Origin: Rhodoplanes sp046000175
Lineage (GTDB): Bacteria; Pseudomonadota; Alphaproteobacteria; Rhizobiales; Xanthobacteraceae
Direction of reading: 5' to 3'
Length of the DNA: 64,000 nucleotides
Assembly (NCBI RefSeq): GCF_046000175.1
Contig: NZ_JBEOMB010000007.1
Location: forward strand, 1 to 64,000
The position numbers and the translations under genes were made by a program. Under the pieces are notes generated by a model. The model was not told the origin of the DNA and ran no database searches. It worked only from the letters and a program-made list of their open reading frames with translations. Below are positions 14,981 through 23,768 of this stretch, in pieces. Position 1 is the first letter of the stretch, and every line of letters begins with the position of its first letter.

Positions 14981-16084
14981 TCAGCCCCACACCTCGCGGG
15001 AGATCTCGACGATCATCGACAGCTTCGCCCACTGCTCCTGGTCGGCCAGGATGTTGCCCTCCTCGGTGGAGGCGAAGCCGCACTGCGGGCTGAGCGCGAG
15101 CTGATCGAGCGGCGCGAACCTCGCCGCCTCCTCGATGCGGCGCTTCACCGCGTCGGGATTCTCCAGCGTGCCGGTCTTCGACGTGACGAGACCGAGCACG
15201 ACGACCTTCTTGCCCTTGGGCAGGAAGCGCAGCGGCTCGAAGCCGCCGGCCCGCTCGGTGTCGTACTCCAGGAAATAGCCGTCGTAGTCGATCTCGCCGA
15301 GCAGGCGCTCGGCGACCGGCTCGTAACCGCCCTCGCTGATCCAGGTCGAGCGGAAGTTGCCGCGGCACACATGCGTCGTGATCACCATGTCGTGCGGCCG
15401 GTCGGAGATCGCGTGGTTGATCACCTCGGCATAGATGCGCGGCAGCTTCTCGACCTCCTCGCCGCGCTCGCGGGCGAGCTGGAGCTGCTCCTTGGAGCAC
15501 AGATAGGCCCACACCGTGTCGTCGAACTGCAGATACCGGCAGCCGGCGTCGTAGAAGGCCTTGACGGCCTTCTTGTAGGCGCGGCCGAGATCGTCGAAGA
15601 AGGCGTCGAGATCCGGATAGACCGAGGTGCTGATCTCCTTGCGGCCGCCGCGGAAGTGCAGCAGCGTCGGCGACGGGATCGTCATCTTCGGCACGACCTT
15701 GGTGTTGGCCGCCAGGAACTTGAAATGCTCCAGCATCGGATGGCCCGAGAAGCCGACCCTGCCGGTCACCCGCACGCCTTCGGCGCGCGTCTGCACGCCG
15801 TGGAACTGGATGCCGGACTGCGCCTCGAAGCCCTCGACGCCGTCGAGCTTCTTGAGGAAGTCGAAATGCCACCAGGAGCGGCGGAACTCGCCGTCGGTGA
15901 CGGCCTGGAGCCCGATGTCCTCCTGGGTGCGGATGACGCGGCGGATCTCCTCGTCCTCGACGCGGTGGAGCTCCTCCGCCGGGATCTCGCCGGCCTGGAA
16001 GCGGGCGCGCGCCTCCTTCAGGGCGGCGGGCCGCAAGAGGCTGCCGACCTGATCGGCCCGGAACGGCGGACGATTGCGCGACAT
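14981..16084 (-). CDS. MetE-like (YxjG/YxjH-type) cobalamin-independent methyltransferase
   Basis: 367 residues, equal to only the C-terminal catalytic half of MetE. Probable zinc ligands are H238 and C240 (THVCRGN), E273 (LEYD) and C335 (SPQCGF), matching the His-Cys-Glu-Cys set of the family. FDDTVWAY (188-195) is the conserved Asp motif. Likely transfers a methyl group to homocysteine or another thiol; family members are annotated as 5-methyltetrahydropteroyltriglutamate-homocysteine methyltransferase, but single-domain forms often use other donors. The start at 16084 has a strong GGAGGAG site. It directly follows livF on the same strand, with a palindromic repeat between, so the transported compound may be its methyl donor or a precursor (inference). 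Confidence 0.85.
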   Translation of the reverse strand: MSRNRPPFRADQVGSLLRPAALKEARARFQAGEIPAEELHRVEDEEIRRVIRTQEDIGLQAVTDGEFRRSWWHFDFLKKLDGVEGFEAQSGIQFHGVQTRAEGVRVTGRVGFSGHPMLEHFKFLAANTKVVPKMTIPSPTLLHFRGGRKEISTSVYPDLDAFFDDLGRAYKKAVKAFYDAGCRYLQFDDTVWAYLCSKEQLQLARERGEEVEKLPRIYAEVINHAISDRPHDMVITTHVCRGNFRSTWISEGGYEPVAERLLGEIDYDGYFLEYDTERAGGFEPLRFLPKGKKVVVLGLVTSKTGTLENPDAVKRRIEEAARFAPLDQLALSPQCGFASTEEGNILADQEQWAKLSMIVEISREVWG

Positions 16085-16138
16085 GTGCTTCTCCTCCCTG
16101 GCGGCGCGGGGCCGCATGTGTCGATGCTCCTCGCCGAC

Positions 16139-16235
16139 CACTCCGTCATGGCCGGGCTCGTCCCGGCCATCCACGTCGTTGCGGACGGCGACCGTGCTCG
16201 TGGATGCCCGCGACGAGCGCGGGCATGACGCCGCA
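16139..16235. repeat. Dispersed intergenic palindromic repeat (GGCCGGG/ CCCGGCC type)
   Basis: Contains ATGGCCGGG-ctcgt-CCCGGCCAT (16148-16170) and, in the second half, ATGCCCGC/GCGGGCAT arms (16204-16226). This is a common type of extragenic repeat in the Bradyrhizobium/Rhodopseudomonas group. It sits between livF and the MetE-like gene. Confidence 0.7.
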
Positions 16236-16251
16236 GAACCGGTGACGGGCG

Positions 16252-17013
16252 TCACCCGCCCGCAACGTGATGACTTGCCTCGACCCTCGTCGCTCCCCGC
16301 TTCGGGCCGCCGTGGCTGACACCGAGAAAGCCTTCCAGCACGGCGCGGTCGGCCTTCAGCGCGGCGCTGTCGCCGGCGTGGACCACGCTGCCGCGCTCCA
16401 GCACCACGGCCTGGTCGGTGACACCGAGAATCTTCTGCGCGTTCTGCTCGACCACGATGGCCGACAGGCCCTCGTCGCGGGTGATGCGCGAGAGCGCGGC
16501 GATCAGCTCCTCGACGATGATCGGCGCGAGTCCCTCGGTCGGCTCGTCGAGCAGCATCAGGCGGGGATTGAGAACGAGGGCGCGGCCGACCGCCAGCATC
16601 TGCTGCTCGCCGCCGGAGAGCTGGTTGCCGAGATTGCCGCGCCGCTCGGCGAGCCGCGGGAACATCGCGTAGACCTTGGCGGGCGACCACGCGCCGGGGC
16701 GCGCCACGGCGGTGAGGTTCTCGTGGACGGTGAGCGACTTGAAGATGTTGCGCTCCTGCGGCACCCAGCCGATGCCGGCATGGGCGCGCTGGTCGGGGCG
16801 CAGCCGCGTGATGTCGCGGCCGGCGAGCCTGATGGTGCCGCCGCGCCAGCGCGTCACCCCCACGATGGTGTTGACCAGCGTCGTCTTGCCCATGCCGTTG
16901 CGGCCGAGCAGCGCCAGCGAGCGCCCTTCCGCCAGCGTGAGCGAGATCTCGTTCAGCACCACGGCTTCGCCGTAGCCGGCCGAGAGGCGCTCGATCTCCA
17001 GGAGCTCAGGCAT
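16252..17013 (-). CDS. livF: Branched-chain-amino-acid-type ABC transporter ATPase LivF
   Basis: 253-residue cytoplasmic ATPase energising the importer encoded upstream. Walker A GRNGMGKTT, the signature LSGGEQQMLAVGRAL and Walker B LMLLDEPTEGLAP with the LivF-specific EGLAP extension are present. Its start overlaps the end of livG by 8 nt, showing translational coupling. The C-terminal about 20 residues (GGPKRGATRVEASHHVAGG) extend past the usual end. Confidence 0.94.
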   Translation of the reverse strand: MPELLEIERLSAGYGEAVVLNEISLTLAEGRSLALLGRNGMGKTTLVNTIVGVTRWRGGTIRLAGRDITRLRPDQRAHAGIGWVPQERNIFKSLTVHENLTAVARPGAWSPAKVYAMFPRLAERRGNLGNQLSGGEQQMLAVGRALVLNPRLMLLDEPTEGLAPIIVEELIAALSRITRDEGLSAIVVEQNAQKILGVTDQAVVLERGSVVHAGDSAALKADRAVLEGFLGVSHGGPKRGATRVEASHHVAGG

Positions 17014-17788
17014 CGACCGCCTCCCCGGATTCGAGCGACTCGCCGAGGTAGACGGCCTTGACCCGCGGATCGCGCGCCACCTCGTCGGGCGTGCCCTCGA
17101 CGAAGAGCTGGCCGTTGACCAGCACCGAGATGCGGTCCGCGAAGGTGAAGACGATGTCCATGTCGTGCTCGATCAAGAGCACCGTGACGTCCGCCGGCAG
17201 GCCGGCGACGGCGGCGAGAATCTCGTGGCGCTCCGCCTCCGGCACGCCGGCGGCCGGCTCGTCGAGCAGCAGCACGCGCGGCCGGCACGCGAAGGCGAGC
17301 GCGATCTCCAGGAGCCGCTGCTTGCCGTAGGGCAGAACGCCGGTGCGCTCGTGCATCACGTCGGCGAGGCCGAAGCGCTCGAGCAGCGCGGCGATCTCGT
17401 CGACCACCTCGGGCCGGGTGCCCGGCACCCGCCAGAAATGCGTGCCGGTGCCGAGCCGCTCGGAGATCGCCAGGCCGAGCGTCTCGACCGGGGTGAGATC
17501 GGCGAAGAGCTGGTTGATCTGGAACGTGCGGGCGATGCCGAGCCGCACCCGCTGGTGCGGATCGAGCATCGTGATCTGCTTGCCGTCGAGCAGGATCTCG
17601 CCGCCCGACGGCTTGAGCACGCCGGTCAGCATGTTGACCAGCGTCGTCTTGCCGGCCCCGTTGGGGCCGATCAGCGCATGGCGGGCGCCGCGCGCGATCG
17701 ACAGGTTGACGTCGTTCGACGCGACGATGCCGCCGAAGCGTTTTTCCAACCGGCGGGTCTCCAGGACCGGAACAGGGGACATGGACAT
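17006..17788 (-). CDS. livG: Branched-chain-amino-acid-type ABC transporter ATPase LivG
   Basis: 260-residue ATPase pairing with LivF. Walker A GPNGAGKTT, Q-loop region GIARTFQINQLF, signature LPYGKQRLLEIALA and Walker B LLLDEPAAGV are visible. The signature is the PYG variant usual for LivG. The start at 17788 shares one base with the livM stop (TGATG); a second Met two codons in is possible. A longer upstream frame lies inside livM and is rejected. Confidence 0.94.
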   Translation of the reverse strand: MSMSPVPVLETRRLEKRFGGIVASNDVNLSIARGARHALIGPNGAGKTTLVNMLTGVLKPSGGEILLDGKQITMLDPHQRVRLGIARTFQINQLFADLTPVETLGLAISERLGTGTHFWRVPGTRPEVVDEIAALLERFGLADVMHERTGVLPYGKQRLLEIALAFACRPRVLLLDEPAAGVPEAERHEILAAVAGLPADVTVLLIEHDMDIVFTFADRISVLVNGQLFVEGTPDEVARDPRVKAVYLGESLESGEAVDA

Positions 17789-18867
17789 CACGGGCGCCCT
17801 CCCTCGTCCGGCGCGGGCTCCGCGCGTCGCGAAGAGCCGCGCCAAGACCGCCAGTCGGACACGCGGTCGACGAGTCGGCGCAGCGGCGCGAACCAGCCGC
17901 CGATGCGGTCGCGGCCGACCAGCACGATCAGCACCAGGAACAGGCCGATCCAGAACTGCCAGTACTGCGGCGTCGCCGCCGCGATCCAGTCCTGGGCGAA
18001 GCGGAACACGACAGCGCCGATCAGTCCGCCGTAGAGATGCCCGGTGCCGCCGATGATCAGCACGAGGAGCGCGTCGGCGGAGCGGTCGAAGGAGAGCGAC
18101 TCGAGCGACGTGAAGGCGGTGGTCTGGGTCAGCAGCGCGCCGGCGACGCCCGCATAGGCGGCCGCCATGGTGTAGATGCCGACCAGTCGCCAGGTCTGGC
18201 CGATGCCGACCGCCGCGGCGCGCAGCGGGTTGCCCTTGATCGCCTGCAGCGACAGGCCGAAGGGCGAGCCGACGACGCGGCGCGCGATCACGAACAGCAC
18301 GAACAGCACGCAGAGGCTATAGACATAGGCGGTGTGGCCGTAAAGATCGAAGCGGAACAGGCCGAGCACCGGCTGCATCTCGATCCCCTGGAGGCCGTCG
18401 GCGCCGCCGGTGAGCCAGGCGGCCCGGTTGGCGACCTCGCGCACCAGAAGGGCGACGCCGAGCGTCACCATCAGGCGGGTGAGATCGGTGCCGCGCAGCA
18501 CCAGGAAGCTGGTGACGAAACCGAACAAGCCGCCGGCCAGGCCGGCGACCAGCAGGCCGAGCACCGGCTCGGTGACCAGCGCGTGCTTGGCGAGCAAGCC
18601 GGCCGTGTAGGCGCCGACGCCGAAGAAGGCCGCGTGGCCGAGCGAGATGATGCCGGCATAGCCGAGGATCAGGTCGAGCGACAGCGCGAGCAGCGCCCAG
18701 ATGACGATCTCGGTGAGGATCAGATGGTGCTCGGGCAGTACCCAGATGGTCGCCGCCGCGGCGAGCCAGAACACGATCTCGAGCGGCGTCCAGCGGGCGC
18801 GGGCCGTGAACTGCGCCGAGATCGCGCTCGCGAGCGTCGCCGAGGTCGACACGTCGGGACCTCTCAT
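17788..18867 (-). CDS. livM: Branched-chain-amino-acid-type ABC transporter permease LivM
   Basis: 359-residue inner-membrane permease with about 8-10 hydrophobic segments. The LivM signature LGYAGIISLGHAAFFGVGAYTAG lies near residue 70 and the GLSLQAIKGNPLRAAAVG loop, the EAA-like contact with the ATPases, near 220. The start ATG at 18867 overlaps the livH stop as ATGA. A polar basic tail follows the last helix. Much longer open frames reading through from livH in this frame are shadows. Confidence 0.94.
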   Translation of the reverse strand: MRGPDVSTSATLASAISAQFTARARWTPLEIVFWLAAAATIWVLPEHHLILTEIVIWALLALSLDLILGYAGIISLGHAAFFGVGAYTAGLLAKHALVTEPVLGLLVAGLAGGLFGFVTSFLVLRGTDLTRLMVTLGVALLVREVANRAAWLTGGADGLQGIEMQPVLGLFRFDLYGHTAYVYSLCVLFVLFVIARRVVGSPFGLSLQAIKGNPLRAAAVGIGQTWRLVGIYTMAAAYAGVAGALLTQTTAFTSLESLSFDRSADALLVLIIGGTGHLYGGLIGAVVFRFAQDWIAAATPQYWQFWIGLFLVLIVLVGRDRIGGWFAPLRRLVDRVSDWRSWRGSSRRAEPAPDEGGRP

Positions 18868-19724
18868 CGCGCACCCTTCCGGACGAACAGGCCCTGCGGC
18901 CGCAGGATCAGCACCACGATCATGATCGTGTAGATGACGAAGGCCCCGAGCTGCGGCACGTAGTACTTGCCGGCGACGTCGGCGATGCCGAGCAGCAGCG
19001 AGGCGAGGAACGGACCGGTGATCGACGAGGTGCCGCCCACCGTCACGACGATCAGGAAGTAGATCATGTATTTGAGCGGGAAGATCGGGTCGAGACCGAG
19101 GATCTCGGCGCCGAGCGCGCCGCCGAGGCCGGCGAGGCCCGATCCCAACGCGAAGGTGAGGCCGAATACGGCACCGACATTGATGCCGAGCCCACGCGCC
19201 ACCCGCTGGTCGTCGACCGCGGCGCGCAGCCGGCTGCCGAAGCGCGTCCGCGTCAGCCCGAGCTGCAGGAGCGCCGTGATCAGGCCACAGACGACGATGA
19301 TCAGGAGCCGGTACTTGCTCATGCCGATGCCGAAGACCGTGACCTGGCCTTGCAGCTCGGACGGGATGGCGATGAACTGCTGCGACGAGCCCATCATGTA
19401 GTCGACCATGGCGACCGACATGAAGACGAGCCCGATGGTGAACAGCACCTGGTCGAGGTGGCTCTTGGCGTAGACGTGGACGTAGAGGGTCCGTTCGAGC
19501 AGCGCGCCCAGCGCGGCGGAGAACAGGAAGGCGACGACGAGGCCGAGCCCGAACGGCACGCCGAGCCGGTTCACCGCCACCAGCGCCGCGTAGCCGCCCG
19601 CCATCGCGAAGGCACCGTGCGCGAGATTGACGAAATTCATCAGCCCGAGCGTCACCGACAGCCCGGCGGCGAGCACGAACAGGAGCATGCCGTAGGCGAT
19701 GCCGTCGAACAGGATCGTGACCAT
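18864..19724 (-). CDS. livH: Branched-chain-amino-acid-type ABC transporter permease LivH
   Basis: 286-residue inner-membrane permease. GLMNFVNLAHGAFAMAGGYAAL near the N-terminus is the LivH signature, and RTRFGSRLRAAVDDQRVARGLGINV is the cytoplasmic coupling loop. Start ATG at 19724. About 210 bp containing dispersed repeats separate it from the upstream substrate-binding protein. Confidence 0.94.
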   Translation of the reverse strand: MVTILFDGIAYGMLLFVLAAGLSVTLGLMNFVNLAHGAFAMAGGYAALVAVNRLGVPFGLGLVVAFLFSAALGALLERTLYVHVYAKSHLDQVLFTIGLVFMSVAMVDYMMGSSQQFIAIPSELQGQVTVFGIGMSKYRLLIIVVCGLITALLQLGLTRTRFGSRLRAAVDDQRVARGLGINVGAVFGLTFALGSGLAGLGGALGAEILGLDPIFPLKYMIYFLIVVTVGGTSSITGPFLASLLLGIADVAGKYYVPQLGAFVIYTIMIVVLILRPQGLFVRKGAR

Positions 19725-19757
19725 GGGGCCGCCGGGGGGTGAGACGTTGACGCTTCA

Positions 19758-19925
19758 GAACCTCTCCCCGCACGCGGGGAGAGGTCGACATTCGCGCGTC
19801 CAGCGCGGATGTCGGGTGAGGGGCGTCGCCGTATCCACGAGAGGCCCCCTCACCCGACACGCCGCTTCGCGGCGCGCCACCCTCTTGTCGCGCAATTGCG
19901 CGACCCCGCGCAGCGGGGAGAGGGC
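19758..19925. repeat. Composite dispersed repeat of CTCTCCCCGC palindromes between livK and livH
   Basis: Holds the stem-loop CCTCTCCCCGC-ac-GCGGGGAGAGG (about 19760-19784), a GACATTCGCGC palindrome and GTATCCACGAGAGGCCCCCTCACCCGACA. About 60 bp match the reverse complement of the element at 44216-44342 with few mismatches. It interrupts the liv operon just after the binding-protein gene, where a stabilising hairpin would let livK be expressed above its membrane partners (inference). Confidence 0.75.
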
Positions 19926-19936
19926 AGCGACCAAGC

Positions 19937-21112
19937 TCACTTCTTCGCCTTGCCGGGATCCTTCACGTCCTTGAAGGTCTCGAACTCGACGTTGTAGAGC
20001 TCGCCGTTCTTCTTCTCGACCTTGCGGACATAGATGTTCTGCACGATGTCGCGCGTCTCCGGGTCGATCGAGATCGGGCCGCGGGGGCTCTCCCAGGCCA
20101 TGCCCTTCATGGCGGCGAGGAGCTTGTCGCCGTTGGTGTCGCCGTTGGTCTTCTTCAGCGCCTCGTAGACGAGATGCATGGCGTCGTAGCCGCCGACCGA
20201 CATGAAGTTCGGGCGCAGGCCGTTGTTGGCCTTCTTGAACGCCTCGACGTACTTCTTGTTGAGCTCGGAGGGGTGGTCGGCCGAGTACATGTGCGCCGTC
20301 ACGGTGCCGATCACCTGGTCGCCCATGCCGTTCAGGAGATCGTCGTCGGTCACGTCGCCGGTGCCGATGATCTTGATGCCGGCCTTGTCGAGGCCGCGCT
20401 CGATGAACTGCTTGACGAAGGTCGCGCCCTGGCCGGACGGCACGAAGACGAACACGGCGTCGGGCGAGGCGTCGCGGGCACGCTGCAGGAACGGCGCGAA
20501 GTCGGGCGCCGCGAGCGGCACCTTCAGGGCCTCGACGACCTGGCCGCCGCCCTTGGTGAAGGCCGCCGTGAAGCTCTTCTCGGCGTCCGCGCCGGGCGCG
20601 TAGTCGGACACGATGGTCACGACCTTCTTGACGCCGTTCTTGGCCGCCCACTCGCCGATGATCTCGCTCGACTGCGGCAGCGTGAAGCTGGTGCGCAGGA
20701 TGTAGGGCGAGCGCTCGGTGATGATCGAGGTGCCGGCATTGGCGACGATGGTCGGGATCTTCGCTTCGGTGGCGAGCGGCGCGACGGCGAGTGCGGTCGG
20801 CGTCACGGCGAAGCCGATCAGCACGTTCACCTTGTCGCGGACGATCAGCTCCTGGGCGAGCCGCTTGGCGTTGTCGGCGACGGCGCCGTCGTCCTTGACG
20901 ATCAGCTCGATCTTCTTGCCGGCGACCGTGTCGCCGTGCTGCTGCATGTAGAGCTTCATGGCCGCCAGCGTCTGCACGCCGGTCGACTGCTGCTGCCCCG
21001 TCATCGCCTCGATGACGCCGATCTTGACGACACCCTGCGCCGAGGCGGCCCCGGCGGCCAGAAGGCCGAGGGCGACGCCGGCGGCGAGCCGTGTCAGAAT
21101 CGTCCCGAGCAT
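19937..21112 (-). CDS. livK: Branched-chain-amino-acid-type ABC transporter substrate-binding protein
   Basis: 391-residue periplasmic binding protein of the LivJ/LivK (peripla_BP_6) family. Signal peptide about 1-25, cleaved near ASA-QG. The mature start VVKIGVIEAMTGQQQSTG is the usual first strand and loop, and GFAVTPTALAVAPLATEAKIP lies in the ligand cleft. First gene of the leftward operon; GGGAGAGAGAC precedes the ATG at 21112. The ligand may not be a branched-chain amino acid: the neighbouring aromatic-degradation genes and the MetE-like gene leave aromatic acids, amides or methylated compounds open. Confidence 0.92.
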   Translation of the reverse strand: MLGTILTRLAAGVALGLLAAGAASAQGVVKIGVIEAMTGQQQSTGVQTLAAMKLYMQQHGDTVAGKKIELIVKDDGAVADNAKRLAQELIVRDKVNVLIGFAVTPTALAVAPLATEAKIPTIVANAGTSIITERSPYILRTSFTLPQSSEIIGEWAAKNGVKKVVTIVSDYAPGADAEKSFTAAFTKGGGQVVEALKVPLAAPDFAPFLQRARDASPDAVFVFVPSGQGATFVKQFIERGLDKAGIKIIGTGDVTDDDLLNGMGDQVIGTVTAHMYSADHPSELNKKYVEAFKKANNGLRPNFMSVGGYDAMHLVYEALKKTNGDTNGDKLLAAMKGMAWESPRGPISIDPETRDIVQNIYVRKVEKKNGELYNVEFETFKDVKDPGKAKK

Positions 21113-21215
21113 GTCTCTCTCCCTGTGGTTCGTTGCCTTGTTGTCGTTGTTTTTCGTTCCGTCGTCCCGGCGGTCTCGCCCATCGGCGAGACCGTAAGCG
21201 GTCTAGCAGTCACCC

Positions 21216-21293
21216 GCTCGTCCCCGCGAAGGCGGGGGATCCAGGGGCGACACGGCGAAGACACCCTGGATTCCCGTTTTCGCGGGAATGAGC
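21216..21293. repeat. Dispersed palindromic repeat (TCCCCGCGAAGGCGGGGGATCC type)
   Basis: Two hairpins: TCCCCGC-gaag-GCGGGGGA with its flanking GATCCAGG, and GGATTCCCG-tttt-CGCGGGAATGA. These are halves of an extragenic repeat common in this bacterial group. It sits between pcaG and the liv operon promoter. Confidence 0.7.
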
Positions 21294-21354
21294 GGAGATC
21301 GGGGCGGGTTTCGAACACCGCGCGCAGCGCCGCACGAGTCGCCCCACGCCCGCG

Positions 21355-21945
21355 TCAAATCTCGAAGAACACCGTCTCGGCGTCGCCCTGAAGGCGGATG
21401 TCGAAGGTGTAGACCGTGTGGCCGTTCTGCTCCGACCTCGCCGCGATCAGGGTGCCGCGCCGCTCCGCCGGCACCAGGCCCAGGATCGGATCGGCGGCGT
21501 TGCCGGCCTCGTCGGCGAAGTAGATGCGCGTGTAGCTCTGGCGCAGCATGCCGCGTCCGTAGACGGCGACCAGGATGTGCGGCGCTTGGGTCGTGTCGTC
21601 GGGCCCCGGCACCGGGCCGGGCTTGATCGTCTCGAACACGAAGCGCCCTTCGGCGTCCGTGCCGGTGCGCCCGAAGCCCTGGAAGGTCGAGTTGCGCGGC
21701 CGCGGGTCGGCGGGGCTGGCGTAGCGGCCCTGCGCGTCGGCCTGCCAAATCTCCAGCATCGAGTCGGTGATCGGCGCACCGTCGCCGTCGTAGATGCGGC
21801 CCTCGATGCGGATGCGCTCGCCGGCGGCATCCGGCGTGATCAGGTTGTTGCCGAAGGTGTCCTTCCAGTCGTACTTGCCGTTCGGCGTGAGGCCGTAGGC
21901 GAAGTACGGCCCGACGGTCTGGGACGGCGTAATGCCGAGCGTCAT
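21355..21945 (-). CDS. pcaG: Protocatechuate 3,4-dioxygenase alpha subunit
   Basis: 196-residue structural subunit of the intradiol ring-cleaving enzyme converting protocatechuate to beta-carboxy-cis,cis-muconate. The PSQTVGPYFAYGL start, LEIWQADAQGRY and IYFADEAGNAADPIL match the family. As in other alpha subunits the four iron ligands of the beta subunit are not conserved. It begins one base after the pcaH stop, so the two are co-translated. Confidence 0.95.
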   Translation of the reverse strand: MTLGITPSQTVGPYFAYGLTPNGKYDWKDTFGNNLITPDAAGERIRIEGRIYDGDGAPITDSMLEIWQADAQGRYASPADPRPRNSTFQGFGRTGTDAEGRFVFETIKPGPVPGPDDTTQAPHILVAVYGRGMLRQSYTRIYFADEAGNAADPILGLVPAERRGTLIAARSEQNGHTVYTFDIRLQGDAETVFFEI

Positions 21946-21946
21946 C

Positions 21947-22645
21947 TCAGCTCTCCATCGGGGTCTGGTTGCGGCCGCGCAGCACGATGTCGAACCGGTA
22001 GGCGAGCGCCCATTCCGGCACCGTGCTCTCCAGGTCGAACACCGCGATCATGCGGTTGCGCGCCGCCTCGTCGGTCACCGAGTTGAAGATCGGATCGAAC
22101 GGGAACAGCGGGTCGCCCGGAAAGTACATCTGGGTGACGAGCCGCGACACGAAGGAGTGGCCGAACATCGAGAAGTGGATGTGGGCCGGCCGCCAGGCGT
22201 TCGGATGATTGCCCCACGGATAGGCGCCGGGCTTCACGGTGATGAACTTGTAGTGCCCGTTCTCGTCGGTCTTGCAGCGGCCGGCGCCGGTGAAGTTCGG
22301 ATCGAGCGGCGCCGGGTGCTGGTCGACGACGTGGATGTAGCGGCCGCAGGCATTGGCCTGCCAGATCTCGACCAGCGCGTTGCGCACCGGCCGGCCGTCC
22401 TCGTCGAGCACGCGGCCGTGCACGATGATACGCTCGCCGAGCGGCTCGCCGGCGTGCTGGCGGGTGAGATCCTCGTCGCCAGGCTGCACGGCGTCCTGCC
22501 CGTAGACCGGGCCGGTCAGCTCGCTCAGCGTGTGCTTCATCAGGATCAGCGGCTTGGTCGGCGACCGCTTGGGCGTGCTCTTGTACCCCGGCGACAACCG
22601 CGGCGGAAATGCGGACAGACTCTGGGTGGGAAAAAAGAACGTCAT
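21947..22645 (-). CDS. pcaH: Protocatechuate 3,4-dioxygenase beta subunit (Fe3+ catalytic)
   Basis: 232-residue catalytic subunit. Ferric ligands are Y103, Y142, H155 and H157, with the expected 39- and 13-residue spacings, and R152 near the substrate site. The start at 22645 (MTFFFP) is taken because the family usually has about 230 residues; an upstream open frame adds 48 residues without family resemblance. Forms an operon with pcaG. The remaining beta-ketoadipate genes (pcaB, C, D) are not in the window; the CoA-transferase pair upstream may supply the later step. Confidence 0.94.
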   Translation of the reverse strand: MTFFFPTQSLSAFPPRLSPGYKSTPKRSPTKPLILMKHTLSELTGPVYGQDAVQPGDEDLTRQHAGEPLGERIIVHGRVLDEDGRPVRNALVEIWQANACGRYIHVVDQHPAPLDPNFTGAGRCKTDENGHYKFITVKPGAYPWGNHPNAWRPAHIHFSMFGHSFVSRLVTQMYFPGDPLFPFDPIFNSVTDEAARNRMIAVFDLESTVPEWALAYRFDIVLRGRNQTPMES

Positions 22646-22733
22646 GGCCCTGGGTGTTTCCTGCTGTTTCGCTTCGATGAGCGTGTTTTTTCGTATTTCA
22701 CCCCGCCGGGGCGGCGAATGCAAGCCCAGATTG

Positions 22734-22747
22734 GTCCAGTTTTGGAC
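22734..22747. promoter_or_regulatory. Small inverted repeat upstream of pcaH
   Basis: GTCCA-gttt-TGGAC, 5-bp arms, about 90 bp upstream of the pcaH start in a locally AT-richer stretch. A possible operator for a pca regulator; it does not match the PcaQ motif that I know. Weak evidence. Confidence 0.25.
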
Positions 22748-22847
22748 GCTTCGTTCGATTATCGCGCACCCACTTCGAGAGCCTCCCACCGTCTCGGGCC
22801 GAGCCGCCCGCCGTCGCGGACCGTGCCGCGAGCCGGCGCGATCGCCC

Positions 22848-23621
22848 TCACGCCGTCCCGTGGGCGCGGCGGGTGCGGGCGTGAAGGTCGCGCAGCACCG
22901 CCAGCTCGACCTCGCTCGGCATCGCGGTCTCGGCGACCGTCTCGGCGAAGCGAACCGGCCAGCCGGTCGCCGCGCGGATCTCGTCCCGTGTGGTTCCGGG
23001 GTGGATCGAGACGACGATCATCTCCTTGGTCTCGGGGTCGGGCTCGAAGATGCACAGGTCGGTGATCAGCCGGGTCGGTCCCTTGGTGCGCATGCCGAGG
23101 CGGGCGCGATGGTCGCCGCCCTCGCCGTGGCCGAACGTCGTGACGAAGTCGAGCTTGTCCACGAAACTGCGCCGGCTCTGCGTCATGGTGACGAAGATCT
23201 CGCCGCACTGCGCCATGATCTCGGGCGCGCCGCCGCTGCCCGGCAGCCGGGTCGTCGGCCGGTGGTAGGGGCCGATCACCGTGGTGTTGAGGTTGGCGAA
23301 GCGGTCGATCTGGGCGCCCGGCAGGAAGCCGACCGTGATGCGCCCGCCCTGCAGCCAGTAGCGGAACATCTCCGGCACCGATACGGTGGTCAGCGCCGTG
23401 TCGCACAATTCGCCGTCGCCGATGGAGAGCGGCAGCACGCTCGGCCGCGTCGCGATGGTGCCGGACTCGTAGATCAGCGTGATGCCGGGCGCATGCGTCA
23501 GGCGCGCGAGATTGCAGGCCGCCGACGGCAGCCCGATGCCGACGAAGCAGACGTCGGACGAGGAGAGCGCCCGCGCCGACACGACGGTCATCATCTCGGT
23601 GGCAGTCCAGGCGAGCGTCAT
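22848..23621 (-). CDS. Type I CoA-transferase beta subunit (3-oxoadipate or glutaconate type)
   Basis: 257 residues. The catalytic glutamate lies in the IYESGTI motif of family I CoA-transferases, followed by the GGRITVGFLPGAQID segment. GctB/CatJ-like. The start at 23621 is chosen because GAGGA precedes it by about 6 nt; two upstream in-frame Met codons lack a site. It likely transfers CoA from succinyl-CoA to 3-oxoadipate, completing the beta-ketoadipate pathway begun by pcaHG just downstream. Glutaconate or another dicarboxylate remains possible. Confidence 0.85.
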   Translation of the reverse strand: MTLAWTATEMMTVVSARALSSSDVCFVGIGLPSAACNLARLTHAPGITLIYESGTIATRPSVLPLSIGDGELCDTALTTVSVPEMFRYWLQGGRITVGFLPGAQIDRFANLNTTVIGPYHRPTTRLPGSGGAPEIMAQCGEIFVTMTQSRRSFVDKLDFVTTFGHGEGGDHRARLGMRTKGPTRLITDLCIFEPDPETKEMIVVSIHPGTTRDEIRAATGWPVRFAETVAETAMPSEVELAVLRDLHARTRRAHGTA

Positions 23622-23651
23622 GGCGTCCTCACGCATGATCGTTCGTTTCGG

Positions 23652-23760
23652 CGTCATTCCGGGGCGCGGACCGTGAGGTCCGCGAACCCGGAATCCAGCC
23701 CCCAGCTTCGACCTCGCCGCTGGATTCCGGGTTCGCGGCTTCGCCGCGCCCCGGAATGAC
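23652..23760. repeat. Dispersed long inverted repeat (ATTCCGGGGCGCG family)
   Basis: Left half TCATTCCGGGGCGCG...CGCGAACCCGGAATCCAGC and right half GCTGGATTCCGGGTTCGCGG...CGCCCCGGAATGA are near-perfect inverted copies. The same element recurs at 35366, 38410 and 39369. Here it separates the two CoA-transferase subunit genes. Confidence 0.85.
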
Positions 23761-23768
23761 TCCGGGGC

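Noticed and set aside
14981..16084. Full methionine synthase MetE
   Set aside because: Only about 367 residues, lacking the N-terminal half of MetE.
16085..16251. SAM or cobalamin riboswitch before the MetE-like gene
   Set aside because: The spacer is short and mostly occupied by a dispersed palindromic repeat; no riboswitch core recognised.
17788..19860. A 690-residue LivH-LivM fusion
   Set aside because: The upstream portion is a shadow of livH; LivM starts at 18867 with an ATGA overlap.
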